Below are positions 17,946 to 28,040 of a DNA stretch of 64,000 nucleotides, in pieces. Location of the stretch: the NCBI RefSeq assembly GCF_024721175.1, contig NZ_CP099399.1, positions 372,001 through 436,000 of the forward strand, read 5' to 3'. Origin of the DNA: Rhizobium sp. Pop5 (lineage in GTDB: Bacteria > Pseudomonadota > Alphaproteobacteria > Rhizobiales > Rhizobiaceae). The position numbers and the translations under genes are program-made. Position 1 is the stretch's first letter. Each line of letters begins with the position of its first letter. The notes under the pieces were generated by a model. It saw nothing but the letters and a program-made list of their open reading frames with translations, was not told where the DNA came from and did not search any database.

Positions 17946-19109
17946 ATGACCGCTGCTGGAAGCTACTTCAAGATCGGCCCCGCCCGTCTCTTCGTTCACC
18001 TCGCCGTTCTCTTGATCGTCATCGTCTGGCTCATCCCGACGCTCGGCATCTTCGTCAGCGCGCTGCGCGACAAGGACCAGATCGTCGTTTCCGGCTGGTG
18101 GACGTCCTTCGTCGGTTCGACTCAGACCGTCGCCGTCCGCTTGGGCACGCCGGACCAGCAAAAGCAGGAAGGCGCCATCTACGTCATTTCGGGCAATGTG
18201 CTGGAAGGACAGGGCGGCCGCGCGGTGAAGGCCTTCGGCAATCGCGTGCAGCAGCCGGCTGCCTTCAAGGCCGGCGAAACCGCTGATCTCGGCGACGGCG
18301 AAACGCTGCAGATCAACAGCGACGGTAGCTATCGCTACATGAAGGGCACGGCCTTTTCGCCCGACGAGCGGCCGCGGCGCATCTATGTTTCCGTCTCCGC
18401 GCCGCCGGAATTCACCGTGCAGAACTATCACACCGTTCTGACGGGCGAGGGTATCGGTCAGTCCTTCATCAATTCGCTGACCGTGACGATCCCCGCGACG
18501 ATCATCCCGATCCTGATTGCCGCTTTTGCTGCCTATGCCCTGAGCTGGATGGAGTTTCCAGGCCGGGCGCTGCTGATTGCGCTTGTCGTCGGCCTGATCG
18601 TCGTGCCGCTGCAGATGTCGCTGATCCCGCTGCTGCGTCTCTATAACGAGATCGGCACCATGCTCGGCCAGCCGTCGAAGACCTATCCCGGCATCTGGCT
18701 GGCCCACACCGCTTTCGGCATGCCGCTCGCCATCTTTCTCCTGCGGGCCTATATCGCAGGCCTCCCAAGGGAGATCATCGAATCCGCCCGCGTCGACGGC
18801 GCAAGCGATTTCGAGATATTCACCCGCATCGTTTTGCCTCTGTCCTTCCCGGCGCTCGCCTCCTTCGCCATCTTCCAGTTCCTATGGGTGTGGAACGACC
18901 TGCTCGTCGCCATGGTCTTTCTCGGCACCGACAAGGATCACCTCGTGCTGACCGGCAGCCTGAACGCGCTGCTCGGCTCGCGCGGCGGCAATTGGGAGAT
19001 TTTGACGGCGTCAGCCTTCGTCACCATCGTCGTGCCGCTGCTCGTCTTCTTCGGGCTCCAGCGTTATCTGGTGCGCGGTCTGCTGGCGGGCTCGGTCAAG
19101 GGCGGCTGA
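17946..19109 (+). CDS. aglG: Alpha-glucoside ABC transporter permease AglG
   Basis: A 387-residue MalG-type permease. One N-terminal hydrophobic segment (~15-40) is followed by a long hydrophilic insertion (~45-165), unusual for MalG-type permeases but characteristic of AglG proteins. A helix bundle follows, with the EAA loop PREIIESARVDGASDFEIFTRIVLPLS (~residues 274-300). It starts one base after aglF, so translation is coupled. It pairs with AglF to form the membrane channel. Confidence 0.92.
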   Translation: MTAAGSYFKIGPARLFVHLAVLLIVIVWLIPTLGIFVSALRDKDQIVVSGWWTSFVGSTQTVAVRLGTPDQQKQEGAIYVISGNVLEGQGGRAVKAFGNRVQQPAAFKAGETADLGDGETLQINSDGSYRYMKGTAFSPDERPRRIYVSVSAPPEFTVQNYHTVLTGEGIGQSFINSLTVTIPATIIPILIAAFAAYALSWMEFPGRALLIALVVGLIVVPLQMSLIPLLRLYNEIGTMLGQPSKTYPGIWLAHTAFGMPLAIFLLRAYIAGLPREIIESARVDGASDFEIFTRIVLPLSFPALASFAIFQFLWVWNDLLVAMVFLGTDKDHLVLTGSLNALLGSRGGNWEILTASAFVTIVVPLLVFFGLQRYLVRGLLAGSVKGG

Positions 19110-19143
19110 CCATTTCCAAACGTGACTTCAGACAGGATATCCC

Positions 19144-20796
19144 ATGAACGTGGCTCCCCAATCGATCTTGACCGCCGACAAGGACTGGTGGCGCGGCGCG
19201 GTGATCTACCAGATCTATCCGCGCTCCTATCAGGACTCGAACGGTGACGGTATCGGCGACCTGAAGGGCATCACCGCCCGTCTGCCGCATGTGGCAAGCC
19301 TCGGCGCCGATGCGATCTGGATCTCGCCTTTCTTCACCTCGCCGATGCGCGATTTCGGCTATGACGTTTCAGACTATGAGAACGTCGATTCCATCTTCGG
19401 CACGCTGGTGGATTTCGACACGCTGATCGCTGAAGCCCATCGTCTCGGCATCCGCGTGATGATCGACCTTGTCATCTCCCACAGCTCGGATCAGCATCCC
19501 TGGTTCGTCCAGAGCCGCTCCAGCAAGACGAACGCCAAGGCCGATTGGTATGTCTGGGCCGACGCCAAGCCGGACGGCACGCCGCCGAACAACTGGCTGT
19601 CGATCTTCGGCGGTTCGGCATGGGCGTGGGATCCGACGCGCATGCAGTATTACCTGCACAACTTCCTGACCTCGCAGCCGGATATGAACCTGCACAATCC
19701 GGAAGTGCAGGATCGACTGCTGGATGTCGTGCGCTTCTGGCTCAATCGCGGCGTCGACGGTTTCCGCCTCGATACCATCAACTTCTATTTCCACGACCCG
19801 CTTCTGCGCGACAATCCGGCGCTCGCGCCCGAACGGCGCAACGCTTCGACGGCGCCGGCGGTCAATCCCTATAATTTCCAGGAGCATATCTACGACAAGA
19901 ACCGCCCGGAGAACCTTGCGTTCCTGAAGCGCTTCCGTGCCGTTCTCGAGGAGTTCCCGGCAATCGCAGCCGTCGGCGAGGTCGGCGACAGCCAGCGCGG
20001 TCTCGAAATCGTCGGCGAATACACCTCCGGCAATGACAAGATGCATATGTGCTACGCCTTCGAATTCCTGGCGCCCGATCCGCTGTCGCCGGAGCGCGTC
20101 GAAGAGGTGATGCAGGATTTCGAAGCCGCCGCGCCCGATGGCTGGGCTTGCTGGGCCTTCTCCAATCACGACGTCGTACGCCATGTCAGCCGCTGGGGCG
20201 GGCTGGTCGCCGATCACGACGCCTTCGCCAAGCTCTATGCTTCGCTGCTGATGACGCTGCGCGGCTCTGTCTGCCTTTATCAAGGTGAGGAGTTGGGCCT
20301 CACCGAGGCCGATCTCGCCTATCAGGATCTGCAGGATCCCTACGGAATCCAGTTTTGGCCGGAATTCAAGGGCCGCGACGGCTGCCGCACGCCGATGGTC
20401 TGGGACAGCCAGGTGGCCCAGGGCGGCTTCTCCAGCGTCAAGCCATGGCTGCCGGTGCCGGTCGAGCATATCCTGCGCGCCGTCAGCGTCCAGCAGGGCG
20501 ATGAAAATTCCGTGCTGGAGCACTATCGCCGCTTCATCGCTTTCCGCAAGCTGTACCCGGCTTTCGCCAAGGGCGAGATCGAATTCGAGGAGACGCAGGG
20601 CGAAGCGCTGGTCTTCACCCGCGAATATGGCAATGAGAAGCTGCTCTGCATCTTCAACATGAGCCCGGTCGAAACAGGCGTCACGCTGCCGGCCGGAGAA
20701 TGGCAGGCATTGACGGGCCATGGCTTTACCAGCAACAACTATGGCGACAAGATCGATATTCCGGCCTGGGGGGCGTATTTCGCCCGTCTCGCTTAA
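19144..20796 (+). CDS. aglA: Alpha-glucosidase AglA (GH13)
   Basis: A 550-residue cytosolic alpha-amylase-family glycosidase that would hydrolyse imported alpha-glucosides to glucose. GH13 motifs visible include WWRGAVIYQIYPRSYQDSNGDGIGDLKGI at the N-terminus, DLVISHSSDQHPWF (region I), GVDGFRLDTINF with the nucleophile Asp (region II), AAVGEVGD with the acid/base Glu (region III) and FSNHDVVR (region IV). No signal peptide is present. It sits between the permease and ATPase genes of the same transporter. Confidence 0.94.
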   Translation: MNVAPQSILTADKDWWRGAVIYQIYPRSYQDSNGDGIGDLKGITARLPHVASLGADAIWISPFFTSPMRDFGYDVSDYENVDSIFGTLVDFDTLIAEAHRLGIRVMIDLVISHSSDQHPWFVQSRSSKTNAKADWYVWADAKPDGTPPNNWLSIFGGSAWAWDPTRMQYYLHNFLTSQPDMNLHNPEVQDRLLDVVRFWLNRGVDGFRLDTINFYFHDPLLRDNPALAPERRNASTAPAVNPYNFQEHIYDKNRPENLAFLKRFRAVLEEFPAIAAVGEVGDSQRGLEIVGEYTSGNDKMHMCYAFEFLAPDPLSPERVEEVMQDFEAAAPDGWACWAFSNHDVVRHVSRWGGLVADHDAFAKLYASLLMTLRGSVCLYQGEELGLTEADLAYQDLQDPYGIQFWPEFKGRDGCRTPMVWDSQVAQGGFSSVKPWLPVPVEHILRAVSVQQGDENSVLEHYRRFIAFRKLYPAFAKGEIEFEETQGEALVFTREYGNEKLLCIFNMSPVETGVTLPAGEWQALTGHGFTSNNYGDKIDIPAWGAYFARLA

Positions 20797-20817
20797 GGAT
20801 CAGGAGGGGAGTGAGAA

Positions 20818-21906
20818 ATGACTGGACTGACGCTGAAGGATATCCGCAAATCCTACGGTTCCGTGGACGTTCTCCACGGCATCGACCTCGATATCAAACA
20901 AGGCGAATTCATCGTCTTCGTCGGTCCGTCCGGCTGCGGAAAATCCACGCTCCTGCGCATGATCGCCGGCCTCGAGGCGATCACCGGCGGCGAAATGTAT
21001 ATCGACGGCATGCTCGTCAATGACGTGCCGCCCTCCAAGCGCGGCATCGCCATGGTCTTCCAGTCCTACGCGCTCTACCCGCATATGACAGTCTTCGACA
21101 ACATGGCCTTCGGCATGAAGATCGCCGGCGAAAGCAAGCAGGAGATCGACCGCCGCGTCCGGGCGGCGGCCGAGAGCCTGCAACTGACCAAATATCTCGA
21201 CCGCCTGCCGAAGGCGCTTTCCGGCGGCCAGCGTCAGCGCGTGGCGATCGGCCGCGCCATCTGCCGCGATCCGAAGGTCTTCCTCTTCGACGAGCCGCTG
21301 TCCAATCTCGATGCCGCGCTGCGTGTCGCGACCCGTATCGAGATCGCCCGTCTGAACGAACAGATGGCCGATACGACGATGATCTACGTGACCCATGACC
21401 AGGTCGAGGCAATGACGCTTGCCGACCGCATCGTCGTTCTCTCCGCCGGCAATATCGAGCAGGTCGGCGCGCCGCTGGAGCTCTACGAACGCCCCGCCAA
21501 CCTCTTCGTCGCGAAATTCATTGGCTCCCCGGCCATGAACATCATTCCGGCAACAGTCACCGCCACGGGAAGCCAGACGACGGTGACGCTGACCGGCGGC
21601 ATGTCGGTGACGCTCGATGTCGCGACCGACGCGTCCGAGAAGGGCAAGCAGGCAAGCTTCGGAGTTCGTCCCGAGGATCTGAGGATTGCCGACGGCGCCG
21701 ATTATGTTTTCGAAGGCGAGGTCTCCATCGTCGAAGCGCTCGGCGAAGTGACGCTGCTTTATATCGAGGGACTGGTTCCCGGCGAGCCGATCGTCGTCAA
21801 GCTGCCCGGCATCTACGATGTGCATAAGGGCCAGCGGATGCGATTTGCCGCCGACAGGCAGAAGCTGCATCTGTTTGATGCGAGCGGCCACACCTATCGG
21901 AAATGA
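20818..21906 (+). CDS. aglK: Alpha-glucoside ABC transporter ATP-binding protein AglK
   Basis: A 362-residue MalK/UgpC-type ATPase. Walker A GPSGCGKST (~residues 38-46), Q-loop FQSYALYPHM, signature LSGGQRQRVAIGRA (~135-148), Walker B VFLFDEPLSNLD and the switch His in YVTHDQVEAMTLADR are all present. The C-terminal ~120 residues form the TOBE regulatory domain. It is the last gene of the agl operon, with AGGAGGGGAGTGAGAA before its ATG. Confidence 0.95.
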   Translation: MTGLTLKDIRKSYGSVDVLHGIDLDIKQGEFIVFVGPSGCGKSTLLRMIAGLEAITGGEMYIDGMLVNDVPPSKRGIAMVFQSYALYPHMTVFDNMAFGMKIAGESKQEIDRRVRAAAESLQLTKYLDRLPKALSGGQRQRVAIGRAICRDPKVFLFDEPLSNLDAALRVATRIEIARLNEQMADTTMIYVTHDQVEAMTLADRIVVLSAGNIEQVGAPLELYERPANLFVAKFIGSPAMNIIPATVTATGSQTTVTLTGGMSVTLDVATDASEKGKQASFGVRPEDLRIADGADYVFEGEVSIVEALGEVTLLYIEGLVPGEPIVVKLPGIYDVHKGQRMRFAADRQKLHLFDASGHTYRK

Positions 21907-22022
21907 GACAGCCATTTTTGGGGTAGTAACACCAGAAATTGTGCGTGACGGGCGGAATTCTCACTTTCTGTTAAAGATCGGCTGCTACCTTTTCCCAGTC
22001 AATTTATGAGGGGGATAAGCAA

Positions 22023-22436
22023 GTGGCCGCTTCCAATCCGTCACAGCCAAAATCTCATTTCCTGAGCAAGGAAGAATCCTTCATGTACGACCGCGAGGCG
22101 CGGTTCAAGATGGAGGACACTATGAATGCCGCGCGCATCGAATATACTGAAAAGGGCGTCATGCACGCGGCTTCGCGCCGCTGCGATATCGTCCGGATCT
22201 CGATGAGTAGCGCGACGCTCGCCATTCTGACTCAGTTCAACCTGCCGAAGCAGTTTTATCTGGATATTCCGGATGCCCGCATCACCAAGGTCGGTTGCCT
22301 GCTGATGAAGGTCAACGCCAACAATACCGTCGAAGTTCGCTTCCTGCGCCTTCTGACGCAGAAGGAACTCAACAAGATCTTCGTCTACAGCACCCATCCG
22401 GCGCATCGCGACTACGTCCTCGATATTCGAGCCTGA
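22023..22436 (+). CDS. PilZ-like small protein (divergent)
   Basis: A 137-residue soluble protein (GTG at 22023 after GAGGGGGATAAGCAA; an ATG at 22083 is an alternative start). The central part, SRRCDIVRISMSSATLAIL, then FNLPKQFYLDIP and a strand-rich tail, resembles the beta-barrel of PilZ-type proteins found across rhizobia. The usual RxxxR and (D/N)xSxxG c-di-GMP motifs are not clearly conserved, so ligand binding is doubtful. It lies alone between aglK and a bidirectional terminator. Confidence 0.65.
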   Translation: MAASNPSQPKSHFLSKEESFMYDREARFKMEDTMNAARIEYTEKGVMHAASRRCDIVRISMSSATLAILTQFNLPKQFYLDIPDARITKVGCLLMKVNANNTVEVRFLRLLTQKELNKIFVYSTHPAHRDYVLDIRA

Positions 22437-22462
22437 CGGATAGCACCGGGCTGACGACATGG

Positions 22463-22505
22463 AAAACCCGCGGGGTGCTTCGCGCGCGCCCCGCGGGTTT
22501 TTGTT
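22463..22505. terminator. Strong bidirectional terminator between the PilZ-like gene and edd
   Basis: AAAACCCGCGGGG (22463-22475) and CCCCGCGGGTTTT (22489-22501) form a perfect 13-bp stem with a 13-nt loop. A T tract follows on the + strand and the A-run gives one on the - strand. It sits between convergent genes. Confidence 0.85.
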
Positions 22506-22522
22506 TGTGCCGAGCTTTCAGC

Positions 22523-24343
22523 TCAGTGGAAGAGTACGCTCGCACCTTGATCCGAAGCGCCGACGGCGCGGCGGAACGGCGCGAAGAGCTCGCGGCCCAT
22601 GCCGAATTCATTGTCGGAAAGATCGACCGTCACCGGCTCGCGCTCGGCCATGTCGGCCGCATCGACGAGCACTTCGAGCGTGCCCTTGATCGCGTCCAGG
22701 CGAATGATGTCGCCGTCCTTGATACGGGCGATCGGGCCGCCGTCGACTGCCTCGGGCGTGACGTGGATCGCCGCCGGCACCTTGCCGGATGCGCCGGACA
22801 TGCGCCCGTCGGTCAGCAGCGCCACGCGGAAGCCGCGATCCTGCAAAACGCCGAGCGGCGGTGTCAGCTTGTGCAGTTCCGGCATGCCGTTCGCCTTCGG
22901 GCCCTGGAAACGCACGACGGCGACGAAATCGCGGTTGAGCTTGCCCTCCTTGAAAGCGTCTTGCAGTTCCTGCTGGCTGTGGAAGACGATCGCCGGCGCC
23001 TCGATGACGTGGCGTTCCGGCTTGACGGCGGAAATCTTGATGACGGCCTTGCCGAGGTTGCCGCGCAACATCTTCAACCCACCATTCGCCTGGAAGGGCG
23101 TCTCGATGCTGGAGAGAACCTTCGGATCGTGGCTCTTTTCCGGCGAGCGCTGGCGCACGACGGCGCCGTTTTCACCGAGCTGGGCATCGACCGTATAGGC
23201 TTCGAGACCCTGGCCGAAGACGGTGCGCACGTCGTCATGCACCAGACCGTGCTTCAAGAGTTCCTTGATGAGGAAGCCCATGCCGCCGGCGGCCTGGAAA
23301 TGGTTCACGTCGGCAAGTCCGTTCGGATAGACGCGGGCAAGCAGCGGCACGATCTCCGAAAGCTCGGCAATGTCCTGCCAGGTGAGCTGGATGCCGGCTG
23401 CCCGCGCCATGGCGACGAGGTGCAGCGTATGGTTGGTGGAGCCGCCGGTCGCATGCAGGCCGACGACGCCGTTGACGACCGAACGCTCGTCAATCATCTC
23501 GCCTGCCGGCGTAAATTCGTTGCCGAGCGCGGTGATCGCCAGCGCCCGCTTGGCGGCTTCGCGCGTCAGCGCTTCGCGCAGCGGCGTGCCGGGATTGATG
23601 AAGGAGGAGCCCGGCATATGGAAGCCCATGATCTCCATCAGCATCTGGTTGGAATTGGCAGTGCCGTAGAAGGTGCAGGTGCCCGGGCCGTGATAGGATT
23701 TCGATTCCGCCTCCAGGAGCTCGTCGCGGCCGACCTTGCCCTCGGCGAAGAGCTGGCGCACGCGCGACTTCTCGTCGTTTGCCAGGCCCGATGTCATCGG
23801 GCCGGCCGGCACGAAGATCGACGGCAGGTGCCCGAAGGAGAGTGCGGCGATCACGAGGCCCGGCACGATCTTGTCGCAGACGCCGAGGAAGAGGGCGGCA
23901 TCGAACATGTTGTGCGACAGGCCGACGCCGGCGGCCATGGCGATCAGGTCGCGCGAGAAGAGCGACAGCTCCATGCCCGGCTGTCCCTGAGTGACGCCAT
24001 CGCACATGGCAGGCACGCCGCCTGCCACCTGGGCGACGCCGCCAGCCTGAGCGGCAGCCTCGCGGATGATCGCAGGATAGGTCTCGAACGGCTGGTGAGC
24101 CGAGAGCATGTCGTTATAGGCGGTGATGATGCCGAGATTGGCGATACGGTCGCCGGCAAGCGCGTCCTTCTCGGCGGGGGAACAGACCGCAAAACCGTGG
24201 GCGAGGTTGGCGCAGCCGAGGACAGAGCGTTGCACGCCCTTGGATGCTGCGGCGCGCAGGCGTTCCAGATAGCGCTCGCGGGTCGGCTTCGAGCGTTCGA
24301 CAATGCGGTTCGTGATCGCAGCAATGCGTGCGTGAGCGGACAT
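22523..24343 (-). CDS. edd: Phosphogluconate dehydratase (Entner-Doudoroff)
   Basis: A 606-residue cytosolic enzyme that converts 6-phosphogluconate to 2-keto-3-deoxy-6-phosphogluconate. It is an IlvD/Edd-family Fe-S dehydratase, with [12 protein letters not shown] near the N-terminus, [18 protein letters not shown] (a cluster-ligating Cys, ~residues 112-130), [15 protein letters not shown] (another Cys) and [22 protein letters not shown] near the C-terminus. Length is normal. It is the third gene of the - strand block zwf-pgl-edd, 68 bp downstream of pgl. Confidence 0.96.
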   Translation of the reverse strand: MSAHARIAAITNRIVERSKPTRERYLERLRAAASKGVQRSVLGCANLAHGFAVCSPAEKDALAGDRIANLGIITAYNDMLSAHQPFETYPAIIREAAAQAGGVAQVAGGVPAMCDGVTQGQPGMELSLFSRDLIAMAAGVGLSHNMFDAALFLGVCDKIVPGLVIAALSFGHLPSIFVPAGPMTSGLANDEKSRVRQLFAEGKVGRDELLEAESKSYHGPGTCTFYGTANSNQMLMEIMGFHMPGSSFINPGTPLREALTREAAKRALAITALGNEFTPAGEMIDERSVVNGVVGLHATGGSTNHTLHLVAMARAAGIQLTWQDIAELSEIVPLLARVYPNGLADVNHFQAAGGMGFLIKELLKHGLVHDDVRTVFGQGLEAYTVDAQLGENGAVVRQRSPEKSHDPKVLSSIETPFQANGGLKMLRGNLGKAVIKISAVKPERHVIEAPAIVFHSQQELQDAFKEGKLNRDFVAVVRFQGPKANGMPELHKLTPPLGVLQDRGFRVALLTDGRMSGASGKVPAAIHVTPEAVDGGPIARIKDGDIIRLDAIKGTLEVLVDAADMAEREPVTVDLSDNEFGMGRELFAPFRRAVGASDQGASVLFH

Positions 24344-24411
24344 GGAAAATCCCTGCCTTGTTCTGGTTCGTCTCTGTTTGTTCGCGGGTTCCGCCGGCCT
24401 GTCAGGCCATA

Positions 24412-25110
24412 TCAGGGAGCCCAGTAAATCTCGACCGGGGAAGTGGCCCGGCGCAGAACCGCGCGGATCGGCATTTCTGCCTCGTCACCGCTGCCTTCCG
24501 CCTTGGCGAGAACGTCTTTTTTGCCTTCGCCCTCAATATGGAGAACCAGGAGTGCGGCATCCTCAAGACTGGAGAAGGTGAAGGTCAGGCGCGGCTCGCC
24601 GGCCCCTTCTGCCTCCATGGTGATGATGCCGCGCGGCGTCGATGCGTCAAGCGCCTCGGCAAGATTGCTACCGCCGGGAAAGAACGATGCCGTGTGGCCG
24701 TCACCGCCCATGCCGAGGATGACCACGTCGAAAGGAATGCCGATCTCGGCGCTTTTTACCGTTGCAAGCCGTGCCGCCTCCTCAACGGAAGCCGCGGGCT
24801 GGTAAAGCGGTACGAAACGCGCCGCCTTCGCCTTGTTCTGCAAGAGATTGGCATCGACAAGCAGGTGGTTCGAGCGCGCATTGTCGGCCGGAACGAAGCG
24901 TTCGTCGACGAGCGTGATCGTCACCTTGTCCCAGGCGATGTCGCGTGTCGACAGCACCTGGAAGAAGACCTTCGGCGTGGAGCCGCCGGAAACGGCGATG
25001 GATGCCGTTCCGCGGGCGGCAATCGCTGCCGAAAGCGTGTTGGCGACCTTGTTGGCGAGGCCATCGGCGAGGTCTGCTGCGCTGGCGAAGGAATGCAGGT
25101 TCGATGTCAT
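24412..25110 (-). CDS. pgl: 6-phosphogluconolactonase
   Basis: A 232-residue enzyme hydrolysing 6-phosphogluconolactone to 6-phosphogluconate. Family features are the glycine-rich [17 protein letters not shown] block (here [17 protein letters not shown], ~residues 38-54), [15 protein letters not shown] (~69-83) and [16 protein letters not shown] (~129-144). The chosen ATG (complement of 25108-25110) is preceded by AGGAGGAAATCG, an excellent ribosome binding site; the frame is open further upstream but without support. It lies 10 bp after the zwf stop, so it is in the same operon. Confidence 0.95.
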   Translation of the reverse strand: MTSNLHSFASAADLADGLANKVANTLSAAIAARGTASIAVSGGSTPKVFFQVLSTRDIAWDKVTITLVDERFVPADNARSNHLLVDANLLQNKAKAARFVPLYQPAASVEEAARLATVKSAEIGIPFDVVILGMGGDGHTASFFPGGSNLAEALDASTPRGIITMEAEGAGEPRLTFTFSSLEDAALLVLHIEGEGKKDVLAKAEGSGDEAEMPIRAVLRRATSPVEIYWAP

Positions 25111-25120
25111 CGATTTCCTC

Positions 25121-26596
25121 CTAGATATCGTCATGCCAGGTGCGGCCGTCACGCTCGATCAGCGCGATGGCCTGGCTCGGACCCCAGGTGCCGGCCGTAT
25201 AGCCCTGCACCTGCTGGCCGGTCGTTTCCCACCCCTTGAGGATCGGGTCGACCCATTTCCATGCGGCTTCGACTTCGTCGCGGCGCATGAACAGGGTCTG
25301 GTTGGAGCGGATCACGTCCATCAGCAGGCGCTCGTAGGCGTCGGGATTGCGGACGTTGAAGGCCTGGGCGAAGCTCATGTCGAGCGAAACGTTGCGCAGG
25401 CGCATGCCGCCCGGGCCGGGATCCTTGATCATCAGCGACTGCTTGACGCCCTCATCCGGCTGCAGGCGGATGATCAGCTGGTTGGCGACGATGCGCCCGG
25501 CCGCCTGGTCGAAGATCGCATGCGGGATCGGCTTGAAGGTGATGACGATCTCCGACATGCGCCCGGCAAGGCGCTTGCCGGTTCTGATGTAGAAGGGAAC
25601 GCCCGCCCAGCGCCAGTTGTTGATCTCGGCCTTGATGGCGACGAAGGTTTCGGTGTTCGAGACGCCCCCTTCGAGCTCTTCGAGGTAGCCCTTGACCGGC
25701 CCGCTGCCGGATGCGCCGGCGCGGTATTGACCGCGGACCGTCGCCTGCTCAACGTTGGAAGCATCGAGCGGCTTCAGCGCACGCAGCACCTTCAGCTTCT
25801 CGTCGCGCACGGCTTCCGAATCCATCGACGAGGGCACTTCCATCGCCGTCAGGCAGAGCAGCTGCAGGATGTGGTTCTGCACCATGTCGCGCAGAGCGCC
25901 GGCGGTATCGTAATAGCCGGCGCGGCCTTCGAGGCCGACCGATTCAGCCACCGTGATCTGCACGTGGTCGATGTAATTGGCGTTCCACAGTGGCTCGTAG
26001 AGCGCGTTGGCAAAGCGCAGCGCCATCAGGTTCTGCACCGTTTCCTTGCCGAGATAGTGATCGATGCGGAAGATCTGCTCTTCCTTGAAGACGCGGCCGA
26101 TCGTATCGTTGAGCTGCAACGCCGAAGCGAGGTCGCGGCCGATCGGCTTTTCGACGACGATGCGGGTCGACTTGGTGATCAGCTTGTGTTCGTGGATCTT
26201 CTGCGAGATATCGCCGAAGATGCCGGGTGCCACGGCGAGATAAAAGGCGCGCACACGGTCCTTGCCTTCGTCGAGCAGCTTCTTCAGCTGATCCCAGCCG
26301 CTGTCGGCGCGGGCATCAACCGAGACGTAGTAGAGGCGGGCGCAGAACTTCTCCACTTCCTTGTCGTCGTATTCGCCCTTCTTGAGGTGTTCCTTCAGCG
26401 CATCGCGGGCAAATTTGCGGTATTCCTCATCCGTCAGCGGGCTGCGCGAGGCGCCGATCACGCGGGTCGGTTCGCCGAACTGGCCTTCGATCTGGCGATG
26501 ATAGAGGGCAGGCAGCAACTTGCGTTCGGCAAGGTCGCCACTGCCGCCGAAGACGACGTAATCAAAAGGCTCAACAGGAATGATCTGGCTGCTCAT
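25121..26596 (-). CDS. zwf: Glucose-6-phosphate 1-dehydrogenase
   Basis: A 491-residue NADP-dependent enzyme making 6-phosphogluconolactone. It shows the nucleotide-binding VVFGGSGDLAERKLLPAL (~residues 16-33), the active-site RIDHYLGKETVQN (~residues 178-190), and VEKPIGRDLASA. I chose the ATG giving MSSQIIPVEPFDY; a TTG five codons upstream is also in frame. It is the first gene of zwf-pgl-edd and directs hexose to the Entner-Doudoroff pathway, the main route in rhizobia. Confidence 0.96.
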   Translation of the reverse strand: MSSQIIPVEPFDYVVFGGSGDLAERKLLPALYHRQIEGQFGEPTRVIGASRSPLTDEEYRKFARDALKEHLKKGEYDDKEVEKFCARLYYVSVDARADSGWDQLKKLLDEGKDRVRAFYLAVAPGIFGDISQKIHEHKLITKSTRIVVEKPIGRDLASALQLNDTIGRVFKEEQIFRIDHYLGKETVQNLMALRFANALYEPLWNANYIDHVQITVAESVGLEGRAGYYDTAGALRDMVQNHILQLLCLTAMEVPSSMDSEAVRDEKLKVLRALKPLDASNVEQATVRGQYRAGASGSGPVKGYLEELEGGVSNTETFVAIKAEINNWRWAGVPFYIRTGKRLAGRMSEIVITFKPIPHAIFDQAAGRIVANQLIIRLQPDEGVKQSLMIKDPGPGGMRLRNVSLDMSFAQAFNVRNPDAYERLLMDVIRSNQTLFMRRDEVEAAWKWVDPILKGWETTGQQVQGYTAGTWGPSQAIALIERDGRTWHDDI

Positions 26597-26731
26597 GAGC
26601 TTGTCTCTCAATCAGGCTTGGTTGACGGCCCTTTTAATCTAATCGATTTAAAAAAGCCAGTGTGCAGTGCAATGAATCTCTCGGGCACCGGTTTTAGAGC
26701 GAATTTCCGGAAGAGGAAATCCGCAATCGGA

Positions 26732-28030
26732 CTAAAACTTGTCGCGAAGCGCAAACCACGACAAGGCAAGGAAAAGCAACGGCGCCCGCATTCGCGCGCC
26801 GCCGGGAAAGGCGGGAATATCGAGCGATTTGAAGAGATCGAGATCGCCGGATTTTCCAAGCACCGCTTCCGCGTAGAGCTTGCCACAGTAGTTTGACAGC
26901 ATGACGCCATGGCCGGAATAACCGCCGATCGAAGTCACACCGGGCATGACCTCGCGCACGAAGGGCTGGCGCGGCATGGTGATGCCGACGCTGCCGCCCC
27001 AGGCATGGGTGATTTCGATATTCTGCAGCGCCGGATAGATCTCGGCGATCTGCCGGCGGATATGCTGCGAAATGTCCTTCGGATTGTCCGACGTATAGGC
27101 CTCGCGTCCGCCAAACAGCAGGCGGCCGTCGCCGAATTTGCGGAAATAGCGCACGACGAAGCGCGAATCGGCCACAGCCTCGCACCCCGGCAGCACATCG
27201 GGATGTCCGTCGAGCGGGACTGTGGCGCCGATGAAGGAACGGATCGGCATGACATGACTTGCCGTCACCGGTTCGAGGTTGCCGATGTAACCGTTGCAGG
27301 CGATCAGCGCTCGGTCGGCGGTGATCGTGCCCTTTTCGGTTTCGATCGTCACCTTGCCGCCGCCCTGGCGCACCGCCTTTGCCCTGGTCATCTCGCAGAT
27401 GGCGGCGCCGGCATTGGCGGCGACGCGAGCAAGCCCGACCAGCAGCTTCAGCGGATGGATATGGCCGGTGCCGACATCGCGCACCCCGCAATGGAAACGC
27501 TTCGAACCGAGCCTTTCCTGCGTTTCCCTCTCGTCCATGAAGCTGATGTGCGGATAGCCGTAGCGCAACGCGGCGATCTCGGCATTTTCCTGATAGTCGC
27601 GTTTGTAGCTCGCCTTGTGCGCGACATTGAGCTGGCCGGGCACGTAGTCGATCTCGATCTGGTGTTCGCGGGCGAATTCGATGAGATGACCCTTGGCCGC
27701 TTCGGCAAGATCGAACAGCGCCTTGGACCGTTCGTAGCCGATCTCTTTTTCGAGCTCTTCCGGCCACCACCGCTGGCCGGTGCCGAGCTGGCCGCCATTG
27801 CGCCCGGACGCCCCGTCGCCGACGCGGCAGGCCTCGATCAAGACCACCGAGACGCCTGATTTGGCAAGATTATAGGCGGCCTGCAGCCCGGTATATCCGC
27901 CGCCGATGATGGCGACGTCGCATGTTCTCGATCCGTCGAGAGCGGGATAGGTGGGCCGCTCGCCGACGGTTGCCTGATACCAGGATAGTCCCGGCGCGAT
28001 CGGGCTCTGCCACATCTCTTTCGATGCCAT
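26732..28030 (-). CDS. FAD-dependent amine oxidase, PuuB/OrdL-like
   Basis: A 432-residue DAO-family flavoprotein. The N-terminal Rossmann motif is CDVAIIGGGYTGLQAAYNLAKSG (~residues 37-59), followed by GDGASGRNGGQLGTGQRWW, the DAO-family region near the flavin. The C-terminus has a hydrophobic stretch (RAPLLFLALSWFALRDKF). It lies 10 bp downstream of a PuuA-like glutamine synthetase on the same strand. That pairing suggests oxidation of gamma-glutamylated amines such as gamma-glutamylputrescine, but the substrate is inferred. Confidence 0.85.
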   Translation of the reverse strand: MASKEMWQSPIAPGLSWYQATVGERPTYPALDGSRTCDVAIIGGGYTGLQAAYNLAKSGVSVVLIEACRVGDGASGRNGGQLGTGQRWWPEELEKEIGYERSKALFDLAEAAKGHLIEFAREHQIEIDYVPGQLNVAHKASYKRDYQENAEIAALRYGYPHISFMDERETQERLGSKRFHCGVRDVGTGHIHPLKLLVGLARVAANAGAAICEMTRAKAVRQGGGKVTIETEKGTITADRALIACNGYIGNLEPVTASHVMPIRSFIGATVPLDGHPDVLPGCEAVADSRFVVRYFRKFGDGRLLFGGREAYTSDNPKDISQHIRRQIAEIYPALQNIEITHAWGGSVGITMPRQPFVREVMPGVTSIGGYSGHGVMLSNYCGKLYAEAVLGKSGDLDLFKSLDIPAFPGGARMRAPLLFLALSWFALRDKF

Positions 28031-28040
28031 GACAGTCCCC

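Noticed and set aside
22295..24427. Long + strand open frame (about 710 codons) opposite edd
   Set aside because: It is an antisense shadow caused by GC-rich codon bias. The - strand carries the clearly recognisable Edd sequence and the + translation has no family features.
26690..26730. Possible third copy of the intergenic palindromic repeat before zwf
   Set aside because: Only a 6-bp ATTTCC/GGAAAT hairpin is visible and it does not share the AGACCT-AAGCGC core of the two accepted copies.
24833..26896. Long + strand open frame (about 687 codons) opposite zwf
   Set aside because: It mirrors the zwf coding sequence and has an Asp/Arg/His-rich unnatural composition.
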